From Arcobacter sp. (GTDB lineage Bacteria > Campylobacterota > Campylobacteria > Campylobacterales > Sulfurimonadaceae), in assembly GCA_002733885.1 (NCBI GenBank), contig NVXJ01000004.1:130403-166410 (forward strand): DNA of 36,008 nucleotides. Direction: 5' to 3'. Each line of letters opens with the position of its first letter. Positions within the stretch are counted from its first letter, which is position 1. The notes below the pieces were generated by a model. The model ran no database searches. It was not told where the DNA came from and saw nothing but the letters and a program-made list of their open reading frames with translations. This document shows positions 1-9,399 of the stretch, one piece after another. The position numbers and the translations under genes are program-made.

Positions 1-327
1 GACAATTTTATGTTGATCTTCAACTGCGTGAGCAATTTCATCCTTAGTCACAGACCCAAATAAATGACCATTGTCTCCCACTTTTTTTGCTATTGTAGTT
101 GTTAATTTTGTAAGTTGTTCTTTAACATCTTTTAAACGTTCAAGTTCAGCTGCATCATCAGCTGCTTTTTTCTTTTCTTGGGAGTTATGTTGGTTAAGTA
201 CCATATTTGTAGCTGCCTTTGCAAAACCTTTTCCAATTAAAAAGTTTTGACCATACCCATCTTTAACATCTTTTATCTCGCCTGTTTTTCCTAGACCTTT
301 TACGTCTTTAATTAATAATACTTTCAT
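1..327 (-). CDS. rplI: 50S ribosomal protein L9, 3' part outside the window
   Basis: Translating the reverse strand from the ATG at 327 gives [20 protein letters not shown] followed by a glycine-rich [12 protein letters not shown] stretch. This is the hallmark N-terminal domain of bacterial L9, which binds 23S rRNA at the base of the L1 stalk. A lysine- and alanine-rich connecting helix follows, and then the beginning of the C-terminal domain ([13 protein letters not shown]). About 109 residues are visible out of the usual ~148, so the C-terminal end lies beyond the left edge. The reading frame is intact throughout. Identification rests on strong family resemblance. Confidence 0.96.
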   Translation of the reverse strand, partial: MKVLLIKDVKGLGKTGEIKDVKDGYGQNFLIGKGFAKAATNMVLNQHNSQEKKKAADDAAELERLKDVKEQLTKLTTTIAKKVGDNGHLFGSVTKDEIAHAVEDQHKIV

Positions 328-389
328 GTTTACTCTTTATTGTTATAGTTATTTTATGTGATTTTACCCAATTTGCTCTTAGATGTATA

Positions 390-1121
390 TTATCGAGTAA
401 TTTCACCTCTATAACCAGAAATTCCATGAATTAAATTACTGATAGATTTAAAATCCTCTTTTTCGCTTAAGATACGTTGACAATGCCCACTTCGACTACC
501 TACATGACAATAAACAATAAGAGACTTTGACCTATCTAACTTGGCCTCTTGCAAAGAGTTATAGAAACTAGTAGTTGGAACGAGGGCGTCAGTTCCTTCT
601 ATATGACTGCTTTGATGCTCCATCCATTCACGAACATCAACCAAGTTAAAATCAACCATTTTAAGCTCGCGTGCCTCAAGTAAAGAAGTGAGTTCATCTG
701 TGTCTATATCAGCCTGTGCAAGTAGTGTTTCGCATTCAGCCTTAGTAAGTCCACGAGAATGTTCATGTGTAACGGCTTCAAGAGAGTCTTTGTCTGCCTT
801 AGCTGCGGCGTACTCAGGGGTACAAAAGATTTGACAATGGCAAACACCATCATTAGGGATTTCATGCTCAATAGCAGGCTTACAAGGGCAGATTCTATCT
901 TCTTCCTTATCTCCTGTTACAAAGAAACAAGGGCAGTATCGTTTTTCATAAATGAGCTTATTTCGAGTAAGCCCCATTTGTATGCCCTCATTGATTAAGG
1001 CGTCAGGGTTATAGGCATATCCAAATTGGGATACTACCTTATCGGTAAACTTGATAGTTTTTAGTAATTCTGATTTAAATTCTTCAGATTCGGGGTCGAC
1101 TTTTTTCATTTGCGTACTCAT
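390..1121 (-). CDS. Ferredoxin-thioredoxin reductase catalytic domain fused to a rhodanese domain
   Basis: The 243-residue protein has two recognisable halves. Residues ~15-105 carry the cysteine motifs CPC (63-65), CPC (78-80) and CHC (94-96), the pattern of the ferredoxin-thioredoxin reductase catalytic chain. There they hold a 4Fe-4S cluster and a redox-active disulfide. An extra cysteine (C100) follows. Residues ~150-243 look like a rhodanese domain with the active-site loop YCHVGSR (C205) and a GISGYRGEI ending. A short helical linker (LTKAECETLLAQADIDTDEL) joins them. The likely role is reduction of a thioredoxin-like or sulfur-carrying partner coupled to persulfide transfer; the exact substrate is inference. 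It stands alone between rplI and argG on the same strand. Confidence 0.85.
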   Translation of the reverse strand: MSTQMKKVDPESEEFKSELLKTIKFTDKVVSQFGYAYNPDALINEGIQMGLTRNKLIYEKRYCPCFFVTGDKEEDRICPCKPAIEHEIPNDGVCHCQIFCTPEYAAAKADKDSLEAVTHEHSRGLTKAECETLLAQADIDTDELTSLLEARELKMVDFNLVDVREWMEHQSSHIEGTDALVPTTSFYNSLQEAKLDRSKSLIVYCHVGSRSGHCQRILSEKEDFKSISNLIHGISGYRGEITR

Positions 1122-1230
1122 AAAAATATACCTTCTATATATAATAAACAGATAGTACTAAGTCTTTGTTAAAAAAATGTGAAGGAGTAAGGGGAGGGCA
1201 ACAATATTTAGCTACCCTTAAGTTAAATAT

Positions 1231-2469
1231 TTATCTATTGTTACGTGCTTTACCAGCAATGATAAAACGAAGGGCATTAAGTTTGATAAAACCTTCTGCA
1301 TCTTTTTGGTTATATACTTCATCTTCTTCAAAGGTACAATACGCAGGATTGAAAAGTGAGTCTGCTGATTGACGACCAACTACCATTACATTTCCCTTAT
1401 AAAGTTTAAGACGAACCACACCATTAACAAACTCTTGAGTCTTATCAATAGCTGCTTGCATCATTTCACGCTCAGGAGCAAACCAAAAACCATTATAAAT
1501 AAGTTTTGCGTAACGAGGCATCATCTCATCTTTAAGGTGAGCCGCTTCTCTATCAAGTGTGATAGACTCAATTGCTCTGTGGGCCTTTAACATAATCGTT
1601 CCACCTGGAGTTTCATAACAACCACGTGCCTTCATACCAACAAAACGGTTTTCAACAATGTCGATACGACCAATTCCATGAGTATTTCCAAGTTCATTTA
1701 AACTTTGAAGCATAGTAGCCGCAGAAAGGACATTTCCGTTTAAGGTAACGGGGTCTCCATGAGAGTATCCAATTTCAATATACTCAGCCTTGTCTGGAGC
1801 ATTTTCTGGAGAAGTTGTCCATAACCACATCTCATCTTCAGGCTCAGCATTTGGGTCTTCTAAATGAAGTCCTTCATAAGAGATATGAAGTAAGTTAGCG
1901 TCCATAGAATAAGGACTAAGGGTTGGGTTACCATCCTTATCTACATGCTTTTGATCAATAGGGATACCATGATCTGCCGCGTAAGCTAAAAGCTTTTCTC
2001 TAGAGTTTAAGTCCCATTCTCTCCAAGGAGCGATAATAGTAAGTGTTGAATCTTGAGCTAAGTAACCCATTTCAAACCTTACCTGATCATTTCCCTTACC
2101 CGTAGCACCATGAGACACACCATCCGCACCGGTGATTTTTGCAATCTCTGCTTGACGTTTAGCGATAAGTGGTCTTGCAATAGAAGTACCAAGTAAGTAT
2201 TCACCCTCATAAATTGCGTTAGCACGAAACATAGGAAATACAAAGTCTTTTACAAACTCTTCTTTTAAGTCATCAATAAAAATATTTTCAGGTTTAATAC
2301 CTAAGGCAAGTGCTTTTTTACGAGCAGGTTCAAGTTCTTCACCCTGACCTAAGTCAGCTGTAAATGTAACAACCTCACACTTATATTCGTCTTGTAACCA
2401 TTTTAAAATAACACTTGTATCTAGTCCACCTGAGTAGGCAAGTACAACTTTTTTAACTTCTTTTTTCAT
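1231..2469 (-). CDS. argG: Argininosuccinate synthase
   Basis: The protein joins citrulline and aspartate using ATP to make argininosuccinate, the penultimate step of arginine synthesis in the cytoplasm. The 412-residue length fits the family (about 400-445). The N-terminal PP-loop AYSGGLDTS (residues 11-19) binds ATP. The internal [13 protein letters not shown] and [20 protein letters not shown] stretches are classic ArgG signatures. The ATG at 2469 gives the standard start directly before the PP-loop. A 119-bp gap separates it from the flagellar gene upstream, so it probably has its own promoter. No arginine operator was recognised. Confidence 0.97.
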   Translation of the reverse strand: MKKEVKKVVLAYSGGLDTSVILKWLQDEYKCEVVTFTADLGQGEELEPARKKALALGIKPENIFIDDLKEEFVKDFVFPMFRANAIYEGEYLLGTSIARPLIAKRQAEIAKITGADGVSHGATGKGNDQVRFEMGYLAQDSTLTIIAPWREWDLNSREKLLAYAADHGIPIDQKHVDKDGNPTLSPYSMDANLLHISYEGLHLEDPNAEPEDEMWLWTTSPENAPDKAEYIEIGYSHGDPVTLNGNVLSAATMLQSLNELGNTHGIGRIDIVENRFVGMKARGCYETPGGTIMLKAHRAIESITLDREAAHLKDEMMPRYAKLIYNGFWFAPEREMMQAAIDKTQEFVNGVVRLKLYKGNVMVVGRQSADSLFNPAYCTFEEDEVYNQKDAEGFIKLNALRFIIAGKARNNR

Positions 2470-2587
2470 GTGTTCCCTTTATAGAGATAAATTATTGTCG
2501 CGATTTTATCTAAGTAAAGATGATAAAGAGTTGAAAATGAAGCTGGTAGTGTGAAGTATTTAAAAAAAGTCGTTTATGAAAAAAGCT

Positions 2588-2842
2588 CTAATGACTTTGA
2601 TCAAAAGAGGATTGATGTCTTATACTTGAGTTGAGAAACTCTTTTTGTTTTTTTATTTTTAGAAGTTTTGAAGTTAAAATATTTTTTTCTTTATTTAAAA
2701 GCGTGTGGGCTTCTTGCATCATATATGCAGCCTCTTTCATTTGTTCTAAGGAGTCAAATTGGGGAAGCTCTGTTAAGAGTTCTTCTATCTTTAGTTCATT
2801 GTTCTCTATAATGGCTATTTTTAATTGATTAGTCCACTTCAA
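2588..2842 (-). CDS. Small FliT-like protein at the end of the flaG-fliD-fliS operon
   Basis: This 84-residue, strongly helical and charged protein directly follows fliS. Its probable TTG start at 2842 overlaps the fliS stop by 14 bases, so translation is likely coupled. The size, helical character and position match the small FliT-type export chaperones often encoded after fliS, but the sequence match is not clear enough to name it. The next in-frame methionine is at residue ~35, so a later start would remove nearly half of it. No membrane segment or signal peptide is visible. If FliT-like, it would bind the filament cap protein FliD before export. Confidence 0.65.
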   Translation of the reverse strand: MKWTNQLKIAIIENNELKIEELLTELPQFDSLEQMKEAAYMMQEAHTLLNKEKNILTSKLLKIKKQKEFLNSSIRHQSSFDQSH

Positions 2843-3209
2843 GAGCTATACTTTCTCTCCATGCTTCTAAAAGACCTTTTACCACCTTATTGATTGCGTC
2901 AATTTTTTCTGCACTATTTTCTAAGTTAGCTTCTCCAAGCATTTGTAGTTGGTGCGAATACAAACCATGTAGATAATCTGAAACATTTCCCTCACCCTCA
3001 AAAGACAAGCTGTGAAGTAATTCTGTAAAGATAGCAGTAGAACGATTAATCCAATAGGTACGTTTTTCAATATCATTTAGAGATATAGAACGTTTAGCCT
3101 GCATATTAAAACGTAATATTCCCTCATACAGCATTTCAATAAGCTTTTGAGGAGATTCTATACCAACATTGTTTTGAGCATAAGTATTATATGCTAATGC
3201 ATTATTCAT
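2829..3209 (-). CDS. fliS: Flagellar export chaperone for flagellin
   Basis: FliS binds the C-terminus of flagellin in the cytoplasm and prevents it polymerising before export. The 126-residue protein shows the family features: the N-terminal YNTYAQNNV segment followed by SPQKLIEMLYEGILRFNMQA, and the later FSELLHSL-type helix (seen here as FTELLHSLSFEGEG). Length is typical (~125). It lies 14 bp after fliD and overlaps the following small gene, so the four genes read as one transcript from the promoter upstream of flaG. Confidence 0.94.
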   Translation of the reverse strand: MNNALAYNTYAQNNVGIESPQKLIEMLYEGILRFNMQAKRSISLNDIEKRTYWINRSTAIFTELLHSLSFEGEGNVSDYLHGLYSHQLQMLGEANLENSAEKIDAINKVVKGLLEAWRESIALEVD

Positions 3210-3223
3210 TTAAAATCCTTTGA

Positions 3224-4591
3224 CTATTTCGCATTTACAGCGGCTTGAATTTGCAGGTTTAATGCTGCAAATTGTTGTTCTAATCCACCAATAATTCTGT
3301 CATAAGCAGCAAAACGGAAAAACATTGTTTCATATCGTGAATTTAAGAGTTCTTGAGCTCTATTTTGTTCTTCACCTAAGGACCTTAGCTGATTGTTTAA
3401 GCCTTCACCAAAGGTTTTTAAAAGACCTGATGAACTAGTTTGGTTGTCTAAGTAATCATCTAACTTCTTAAAAATTCCATCTGTAACTTCTCCTGAATCA
3501 GGGTCAGTCTTATATTTAAAGAGTCCTTCAACAAAGCTGGGATCTTTGGCAAATTCAGTATTGAATGTACTCTCGTCAAAAGAAAGCTTTCCATCTTGAG
3601 AAAGATCAAAGCCATAGTTAACTAATGAATTTCCACTCGGGTCAACTTGAAAGATTAGCTTAGTAATCTCTCGTGAAAGTGTTTTAATACTGTTTTCACC
3701 ATTAAAAATACCAATAGTTCCTTCGTCCAAGTTCGAAGTAGTTGTGTTTGTTAATTGTTCAAACAATGCATTGTAAGATGCTGCAAAAGCTGAAAGTTCT
3801 GAAGCAATTTCACTTGTATCTTGAGAAACAGTTGCCGTAGAACTTTCACCTTCTTTTAGTAGGGTAATACTTACTCCAACTGTAATATCAGTGATAGTAT
3901 TTGAGGAACGAGTGAAGGTGATACCATTATATTTAAAGCTTGCATTACCTGCACTTTGGACTTCTGTTTCGGCGAAGTCTACACCTGCTTTTAAAATTGT
4001 TCCTGCATCATCAAATGTGAAATCTTGAGCAATACCTGTCTCATCTGAGCTAACAACAAGACGATAGTCTCCATCTGCTACATTTAAAATTGAAGCAGAT
4101 ACCTTTGTTCCAGCGATATCATTAATACTATTTTTAAAGTCTTGTAAGGTTGTTGTTGTTGTTACTTCAATATCATAAGTTTGGCCATCAATATTGATTG
4201 TAATAGTACCATCCGCATCTGCAATAAGGTCCGAATTACTTGTAAAAGCAGAAGACTGTTGTATGTCTTTAGTTGCGAGTGTTGTAACATCTACAGTAAA
4301 GCTTTGTGGTTCAACACCATTTTCTGCGGTGATATTTGCACCATCACCTGTTACTGATGTAGATCTGTTTAAATATAAAAGATCCCCACCAAGTCTATCG
4401 GTACTTCCGCTAAAAGAAGTGATAAGGGAGCTTATAAGATCAAAGGCTTGGGTCTTTTGTTGTGTGTTTTCAATTTTTGCTTTGATTGGATTAATTTGTT
4501 GTTGTTCATCATTTGCCTTGAGCTTTTCAATAAGGTCAGCACTTAAAGCTCCACTAGAGCCAAGACCGAGAGAACTTAATGTTCCTGCCAT
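3224..4591 (-). CDS. fliD: Flagellar filament cap protein
   Basis: FliD forms the cap at the tip of the flagellar filament and guides flagellin assembly. The 455-residue protein has the conserved N-terminal SLGLGSSGALSADLIEKLKA segment, a serine/threonine-rich surface region in the middle, and a C-terminal helical domain ending AALNLQIQAAVNAK. It lacks a signal peptide, as expected for a substrate of the flagellar export system. It sits 3 bp after flaG and 14 bp before fliS. Length is at the short end of the family. Confidence 0.95.
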   Translation of the reverse strand: MAGTLSSLGLGSSGALSADLIEKLKANDEQQQINPIKAKIENTQQKTQAFDLISSLITSFSGSTDRLGGDLLYLNRSTSVTGDGANITAENGVEPQSFTVDVTTLATKDIQQSSAFTSNSDLIADADGTITINIDGQTYDIEVTTTTTLQDFKNSINDIAGTKVSASILNVADGDYRLVVSSDETGIAQDFTFDDAGTILKAGVDFAETEVQSAGNASFKYNGITFTRSSNTITDITVGVSITLLKEGESSTATVSQDTSEIASELSAFAASYNALFEQLTNTTTSNLDEGTIGIFNGENSIKTLSREITKLIFQVDPSGNSLVNYGFDLSQDGKLSFDESTFNTEFAKDPSFVEGLFKYKTDPDSGEVTDGIFKKLDDYLDNQTSSSGLLKTFGEGLNNQLRSLGEEQNRAQELLNSRYETMFFRFAAYDRIIGGLEQQFAALNLQIQAAVNAK

Positions 4592-4594
4592 AAT

Positions 4595-4957
4595 TTATCC
4601 TTTTTCGTCGAAAATAATACCCGTCACTTCATTCATTTTAGCGGTAAGTGTTGCCGCTTGTTCTAATGGAAATCTACGAATCATATTTGAAGTATTTGTA
4701 TCAATAACAGAAACATAAAATATGTCACTGCTGTTGTCAAAACCAAAACGCAAAGAGGTACTAAAGGGATCAAGTGCTTTATTAAGTGAATCAACAAGCT
4801 CTCTTGCTTCTACTTCTGAAGTTATTGGTTTGGAATCACCACTCTTTTTTTGTATATCTTCAACCTGAGTTCGAACTTCTTGCTTTGGTGCGGTTTTAAC
4901 ACTAGAGCTTGTTTGTTTGATACTTTGCTGTTGATCTATATTATTTTGTATTTCCAT
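4595..4957 (-). CDS. flaG: FlaG family flagellar protein
   Basis: FlaG is a small protein thought to limit filament length. The 120-residue sequence has a low-complexity polar N-terminus (glutamine-, serine- and lysine-rich, residues 1-45) and a conserved C-terminal domain (LRFGFDNSSDIFYVSVIDT, then MIRRFPLE and the ending TGIIFDEKG). This is the standard FlaG arrangement. It is the first gene of the flaG-fliD-fliS operon. A candidate sigma-28 promoter lies 35 bp upstream of its start. Confidence 0.92.
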   Translation of the reverse strand: MEIQNNIDQQQSIKQTSSSVKTAPKQEVRTQVEDIQKKSGDSKPITSEVEARELVDSLNKALDPFSTSLRFGFDNSSDIFYVSVIDTNTSNMIRRFPLEQAATLTAKMNEVTGIIFDEKG

Positions 4958-4991
4958 AACTAAGCCTTCATTTGAAAAGTATATACTACTA

Positions 4992-5018
4992 GTATCGGCA
5001 GAAATAAAAATATGTTAA
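4992..5018 (-). promoter_or_regulatory. Candidate sigma-28 (FliA) promoter for the flaG operon
   Basis: On the reverse strand GCCGATAC (4992-4999) closely matches the FliA -10 element GCCGATAA. Eleven bases upstream is TTAACATA (5011-5018), a partial match to the -35 element TAAAGTTT. The spacing of 11 is that of the sigma-28 consensus. The site lies 35 bp before flaG, and late flagellar genes are the expected FliA targets. The -35 half is the weaker part of the call. Confidence 0.7.
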
Positions 5019-5127
5019 TAGTCTTGTATAAAGATTAAATATAAGAAACAACAAGCATATAGTGTTCCATAGTCTTGTAGTAAGTCAAGCATATTACTGC
5101 TACAATTGCTTAAAAAGTGAAGATATT

Positions 5128-6318
5128 TTGGAATATATAAAACTATTAAGAACTGAACCTATTTTACGTCGTTTAAGTCTTATTCAGTTAATCTCATATT
5201 TTGGTGCATGGTTTTCAAATGTAGCCATTTATACCTTGTTGATAGAATTAGAAGTTTCTGCCTTTATGATAGCCCTTGTTGCCTCTTTTCATTTTCTTCC
5301 AGGAGTACTTCAGGCTCCAATATCAGGTGTGCTAATTGATAAAATACCGCCAAAGAAGATAATGCTTTTTTTAATTATATTAGAAATTATGAGTACCTTT
5401 TCTCTACTTCTTGTGACTTCCTCTGCTTGGTTGTGGCTTCTGTTTATACTTGTTTTTATACGTATGGGCGCGGCAAGTTTTTATTTTACGATTGAGATGT
5501 CCCTTTTACCAAAACTATTAGAAGGTAAGGCCTTGCAACTTGCTAATGAGATACATTCTATTATCTGGTCCCTTTCATATACGGTGGGGATGGCTATTAG
5601 TGGGTTCCTTGTTTATAAGTTAGGTGTTAAGGTCGCCTTTATAATTGATGGGCTTATCTTTGTTATCGCCTTTTTAATGCTCATAAATTTAAAACTTGAA
5701 GTTTCATTTGAAAAGGCAAAAGAAAACTTTTTAGATACCTTTAAAGAAGGTATTGCTTACTTAAAAGACAACAAAAAGATTATCCATCTTATTTTAGTGC
5801 ATGCAAGTGTTGGATTTACAGTGTTTGATGCCTTAGTCACCTTGATGGTAAAACAGTATTATAGTTCTTTATTAGCGATTCCTCTTGCTATTGGCCTTAT
5901 GCATTCTGTGCGTGCTTTTGCCCTTGTTTTAGGTCCCATACTTTTAGGAAAATGGATAAATAGTTCACGCTTGTCTTATCTTCTTTTAGCTCAGGGCTTA
6001 GGTATTATGTTTTGGGGTAGCTTAGTTGAAAATATATACCTTTCTTTATTAGGCTCTTTTGTAGCAGGATTTGTAACAACAACCTTATGGTCGTACACAT
6101 ATACCCTTATTCAAAAGAATACAGATAAAAAATATTATGGTAGAGTAGTTGCTTATAATGATATGGTTTTTCTTTTTACAGGAGCCATGAGCTCTATTAT
6201 GGTAGGTGTCTTAATAGAATCTTCTTACAGCATTAGTTCCGTTTTATATTTGTTAGGTGGGGCCTTTGTTTTCGTAAGCCTGTATTATTTATATGTAAAA
6301 AAGGTTTATAATGTTTAG
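5128..6318 (+). CDS. Major facilitator superfamily transporter
   Basis: This is a polytopic inner-membrane carrier with about 12 hydrophobic segments over ~397 residues, consistent with an MFS exporter. Its N-terminal half resembles multidrug or macrolide efflux MFS proteins (GAWFSNVAIYTLLI in the first helix, then the loop PISGVLIDKIPPKK with its conserved aspartate). The substrate is unknown. The open frame begins with a GTG at 5062, but the first ~20 codons there encode an unlikely cysteine/tyrosine-rich peptide. The TTG at 5128 gives a natural N-terminus (EYIKLLRTEPILRR) with a weak AGTGAAG upstream, so I prefer it. The 3' end overlaps the next gene by 8 bp, which starts a co-oriented run of membrane genes. 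Confidence 0.85.
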   Translation: MEYIKLLRTEPILRRLSLIQLISYFGAWFSNVAIYTLLIELEVSAFMIALVASFHFLPGVLQAPISGVLIDKIPPKKIMLFLIILEIMSTFSLLLVTSSAWLWLLFILVFIRMGAASFYFTIEMSLLPKLLEGKALQLANEIHSIIWSLSYTVGMAISGFLVYKLGVKVAFIIDGLIFVIAFLMLINLKLEVSFEKAKENFLDTFKEGIAYLKDNKKIIHLILVHASVGFTVFDALVTLMVKQYYSSLLAIPLAIGLMHSVRAFALVLGPILLGKWINSSRLSYLLLAQGLGIMFWGSLVENIYLSLLGSFVAGFVTTTLWSYTYTLIQKNTDKKYYGRVVAYNDMVFLFTGAMSSIMVGVLIESSYSISSVLYLLGGAFVFVSLYYLYVKKVYNV

Positions 6319-6565
6319 TTTAGCAATGATAGGTGGTTTACTTTTAAATATAGGTGCATTTTTAATGTTTAGAGGGCTTGCCTTTCAAGCCATCATTGTT
6401 TATATCTTTGCCGATATTTGTTGGGTCTTTATGGCCGTTCAAAGGGAAGATTATATGGGTGCGTGCTTTATCTTTGTGGGTATGGCCTTTGGCTTTTTAG
6501 CCTATTTGAAAATGCGCTCAGGGAAGATGCATAAAAACTTAAATAAAAGTGACAGTACCCACTAA
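6311..6565 (+). CDS. Small membrane protein of unknown function
   Basis: The 84-residue protein consists of three short hydrophobic segments (residues ~2-20, 25-45 and 50-68) and a charged, histidine- and lysine-containing C-terminal tail. I do not recognise a family. It starts inside the end of the MFS gene, with AAAAAAGG a few bases upstream of the ATG, and ends next to the permease start. It is probably translated with its neighbours and acts in the inner membrane. A transporter accessory role is only a guess from position. Confidence 0.7.
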   Translation: MFSLAMIGGLLLNIGAFLMFRGLAFQAIIVYIFADICWVFMAVQREDYMGACFIFVGMAFGFLAYLKMRSGKMHKNLNKSDSTH

Positions 6566-6566
6566 G

Positions 6567-7781
6567 ATGATACCTCAGGTTAAACTTTCACGGGAACTTG
6601 GACTAGGTTTATTACTTTTTTATGGCTTAGGAAATATTGTGGGTGCAGGTATTTATGTACTTGTTGGAAAGGTAGCTGGCCTTGCTGGTTATCTTAGTCT
6701 TTTGTCTTTTATTGTGGCCTGTGTGATTGCTCTTTTTACGGCGCTTAGTTACGCTGAACTAGCCTCTCGTTATCCTGTGAGTGCGGCAGAAGCCGTATAT
6801 ATGCAAGAAGGAATAGGAAATAAGTTTCTTTCTATTGCTGTTGGTTTTATGATTATCTTAGCAGGCTTGCTTTCTGCCGCTGTAATAGCTCAGGGTTTTG
6901 TGGGGTATTTGAACCAGTTTATTGAGATAAATGCTAGCTTGGCCATCATACTTCTTATCTTTATTCTTACGATTATTTCAATTATAGGTATTAAACAAAG
7001 TGTCGTAGTTGCTACGGTATTTACTGTTATTGGCCTGTTTGGGCTGCTTTTTATTATTTTTCTTGGTTTTGATAATATTCTTCATCCTAGTGTTCCTTAT
7101 GTACAGTTCTCTCCTACACTAAGCTTCACTGATATAAATGTAATTTTTTTAGGTTCCTTTCTAGCCTTTTACGCCTTTATTGGCTTTGAAGATATGGTAA
7201 ATGTTGCAGAAGAGGTTACAGAACCTAAAAAGATCTTTCCTCTTGCTATTATCTTAGCCTTGGCTATCTCCACGCTTCTATATATTTTAATTGTGCTGGT
7301 TGCCTTGCAAACATTGAGTCTGCAAGCCCTTGAAGATTCTACCGCTCCCTTTGCTGATATGTATAAAAGTCTTACAGGAAAAGACCCAATTCTTATATCT
7401 ATAATTGGTATATTTGCTATTGTTAATGGGGCACTGATTCAGTTGATTATGGCCTCACGTATGGTTTATGGTATGGCAAAGAACACTTGGTTGCCTTCTT
7501 TTTTTACGCAAGTTTCAGCAAAGACAAAAACGCCTATACGAGCAAGTGTTGTGGTTGCTTTAATTACTATAGGCTTTTCGCTCTTTTTAGATATTGTTTC
7601 CTTAGCAAGCTTGACGAGTATGCTTATATTAATTATTTTCACCTTAGTAAATATTACGCTTATTCTCATTAAGTCTAAGAAGATTGCCCCTAAAGGTATA
7701 ATGCAGGTACCTATTTGGGTGCCGTATTGTGGTGTTGTTTTAAATTTGGTTTTGATTAGTATGAAACTATTTTTTGCTTAA
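6567..7781 (+). CDS. APC superfamily amino-acid permease
   Basis: This inner-membrane transporter has about 12 hydrophobic segments and the APC helix-1 signature GLGNIVGAGIYVLVGKVAG. A second conserved stretch, FYAFIGFEDMVNVAEEVTEP, is typical of cationic amino-acid or amino-acid/polyamine carriers. The substrate cannot be read from the sequence. Two starts are possible: GTG at 6549, overlapping the preceding gene, and ATG at 6567. Neither has a strong ribosome-binding site; I chose the ATG because it places the start just before the conserved region. At ~405 residues it is slightly shorter than many family members (430-500). Confidence 0.87.
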   Translation: MIPQVKLSRELGLGLLLFYGLGNIVGAGIYVLVGKVAGLAGYLSLLSFIVACVIALFTALSYAELASRYPVSAAEAVYMQEGIGNKFLSIAVGFMIILAGLLSAAVIAQGFVGYLNQFIEINASLAIILLIFILTIISIIGIKQSVVVATVFTVIGLFGLLFIIFLGFDNILHPSVPYVQFSPTLSFTDINVIFLGSFLAFYAFIGFEDMVNVAEEVTEPKKIFPLAIILALAISTLLYILIVLVALQTLSLQALEDSTAPFADMYKSLTGKDPILISIIGIFAIVNGALIQLIMASRMVYGMAKNTWLPSFFTQVSAKTKTPIRASVVVALITIGFSLFLDIVSLASLTSMLILIIFTLVNITLILIKSKKIAPKGIMQVPIWVPYCGVVLNLVLISMKLFFA

Positions 7782-7809
7782 AAGAGCGTTTGTTGGCTAT
7801 AATGCCAGC

Positions 7810-8085
7810 ATGATTTATACCTATAAAAATGAAGAATATGATTTAAGAAAGGTGACACGCCTTTACCCCGCAGCTGTTGTTGAAGTACCCGGTGGAGACA
7901 GTGCTCAAGTCTCTTTAGAATGGGCTGATTCTAAGTCAGATAAGGTAAAGATTACACATTACGTACTTGTCTTTGACTTTGACCCTGTGGGTGAAATTCC
8001 TACGAATAGAAAAGAGCTTATTTGCGATTCAAAAGATGTACTCTTTGGTGTGATGCAAGAGGTTAATGTCTATTTCCAGAAGTAA
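7810..8085 (+). CDS. Conserved small protein of unknown function
   Basis: From the ATG at 7810 the product has 91 residues, beginning MIYTYKNEEYDLRKVTRLYP. It is soluble and mixed alpha/beta in appearance, with no signal peptide or cysteine motif. The frame is open from a TTG at 7774 inside the permease gene, but the first 12 codons look non-native. The gene ends 20 bp inside the MATE transporter gene, indicating co-translation. I do not recognise the family; the even, non-repetitive composition and tight packing say that it is a real gene. Confidence 0.75.
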   Translation: MIYTYKNEEYDLRKVTRLYPAAVVEVPGGDSAQVSLEWADSKSDKVKITHYVLVFDFDPVGEIPTNRKELICDSKDVLFGVMQEVNVYFQK

Positions 8086-9394
8086 GAGCTCCCTCTCAAA
8101 AATCCTCTCCATCTCTATCCCCGCAGCACTAAAAAATCTTTTAGATATGGTGCAAATCCTTATTGACTTACTTATGGTTGGTACCCTTGGCGTGGCTTCA
8201 TTAGCAGCTGTTGGTCTTGGACTACAGTTTATTATGGTTTTAAATGCGATTATGAACTTATATGTGGTGGGGGGAAACGCGGTTATTTCGAGATACATAG
8301 GAGCAGGGCGTTTTCATAAGGCCAACATTACTTTTTTTAACCTATTGATCTTGGCCTTAGTCTTATCTCTTGTTTCTATGTACATAGGCTATTTAGGTTC
8401 TAAGCAGTTTTACCTTTGGATAGGTACGGGGGAAGAAGTTGCTGAACTTGGTAAGCAGTATTTTGGAACCTTGTCCTTAGGTATGCCTCTTATCTTCTTA
8501 GATGCCTTGTATTTTAATTCTTTAAGTGCAGCAGGTAAGACAAAGGCATCTTTATTTATAAAAATTGCTTCGGCTCTTTTAAATGTCTTTTTAAATTACA
8601 CGCTTATCTTTGGTCATTTTGGCTTTGAGGCCAGAGGCATACAAGGTGCGGCTATTGCTACCATTATCTCTTATGGCTTTAACGTACTTATTTATACTAT
8701 TATTGTTTCAAGAGATTCGAGTGTTTTAAGATTTTATTTTTACTTTTCACTCTCTTCAATGAAAAGCATCTTGAAAATCGGTCTGCCTGCAAGTATAGAA
8801 AGAATGATATCCGTAGCCTCGTTTATGGTCTTTATCCTTGTGATTACAAAATATGGAACTGAGGCCTTAGCGGGGTATCAAGTTGGGCTTCGTATAGAAG
8901 GTATCGCCTTTATGCCAGGCTTTGGTTTTGCTATTGCGGCTATGGCCTTAGTAGGACAAAGTTTAGGGGCTAAAAATCCTGATTTAGCTGAGGCAGAGAC
9001 TAGAACTGTTGTAAAGATAGCGGCAAGCTTTATGGGCTTTATTGGTCTTTTTTTAGTCTTTATACCCGAAGTTTTTTGTGTTTATTTTACCCAAGATGAA
9101 AAGACCATTGAACTGGCTTCTGTGTACCTAAGACTTGTGGGACTTTCACAAATCCCTTTGGCCGTCGTATTTGTTTTAAGTGGGGCACTTAGAGGGGCGG
9201 GCGCTACACGTTCAACGCTTAAGCTAAACGTGGGCTCATTAATATTTTTAAGAGTACTTCCTGCTCTTTATATTAGTACTATCACGAATGATATTTTTTG
9301 GATTTATATTGTCATGATAACAGAAACCTATATTAAAGGCGGACTGTTCTGGTATGTTTTTTCTAAGGGGGAGTGGAAGAAGATTAAGATTTAA
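8066..9394 (+). CDS. MATE family multidrug/Na+ antiporter
   Basis: The 442-residue protein has ~12 hydrophobic segments and the repeated MATE halves. The N-terminal half contains SIPAALKNLLDMVQILIDLL and the second half GLPASIERMISVASFMVF, the two equivalent positions of the MatE repeat. MATE proteins export drugs or organic cations in exchange for Na+ or H+. The ATG at 8066 is preceded by GAGG and overlaps the preceding gene by 20 bp. The gene converges on the reverse-strand envC-like gene with only 5 bp between the stops. The substrate is not predictable. Confidence 0.93.
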   Translation: MSISRSKSSLSKILSISIPAALKNLLDMVQILIDLLMVGTLGVASLAAVGLGLQFIMVLNAIMNLYVVGGNAVISRYIGAGRFHKANITFFNLLILALVLSLVSMYIGYLGSKQFYLWIGTGEEVAELGKQYFGTLSLGMPLIFLDALYFNSLSAAGKTKASLFIKIASALLNVFLNYTLIFGHFGFEARGIQGAAIATIISYGFNVLIYTIIVSRDSSVLRFYFYFSLSSMKSILKIGLPASIERMISVASFMVFILVITKYGTEALAGYQVGLRIEGIAFMPGFGFAIAAMALVGQSLGAKNPDLAEAETRTVVKIAASFMGFIGLFLVFIPEVFCVYFTQDEKTIELASVYLRLVGLSQIPLAVVFVLSGALRGAGATRSTLKLNVGSLIFLRVLPALYISTITNDIFWIYIVMITETYIKGGLFWYVFSKGEWKKIKI

Positions 9395-9399
9395 TCCAC

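Noticed and set aside
4194-4718. Forward 174-codon open frame across fliD and flaG
   Set aside because: It runs antisense to two clear flagellar genes and spans their boundary; no ribosome-binding site or homology.
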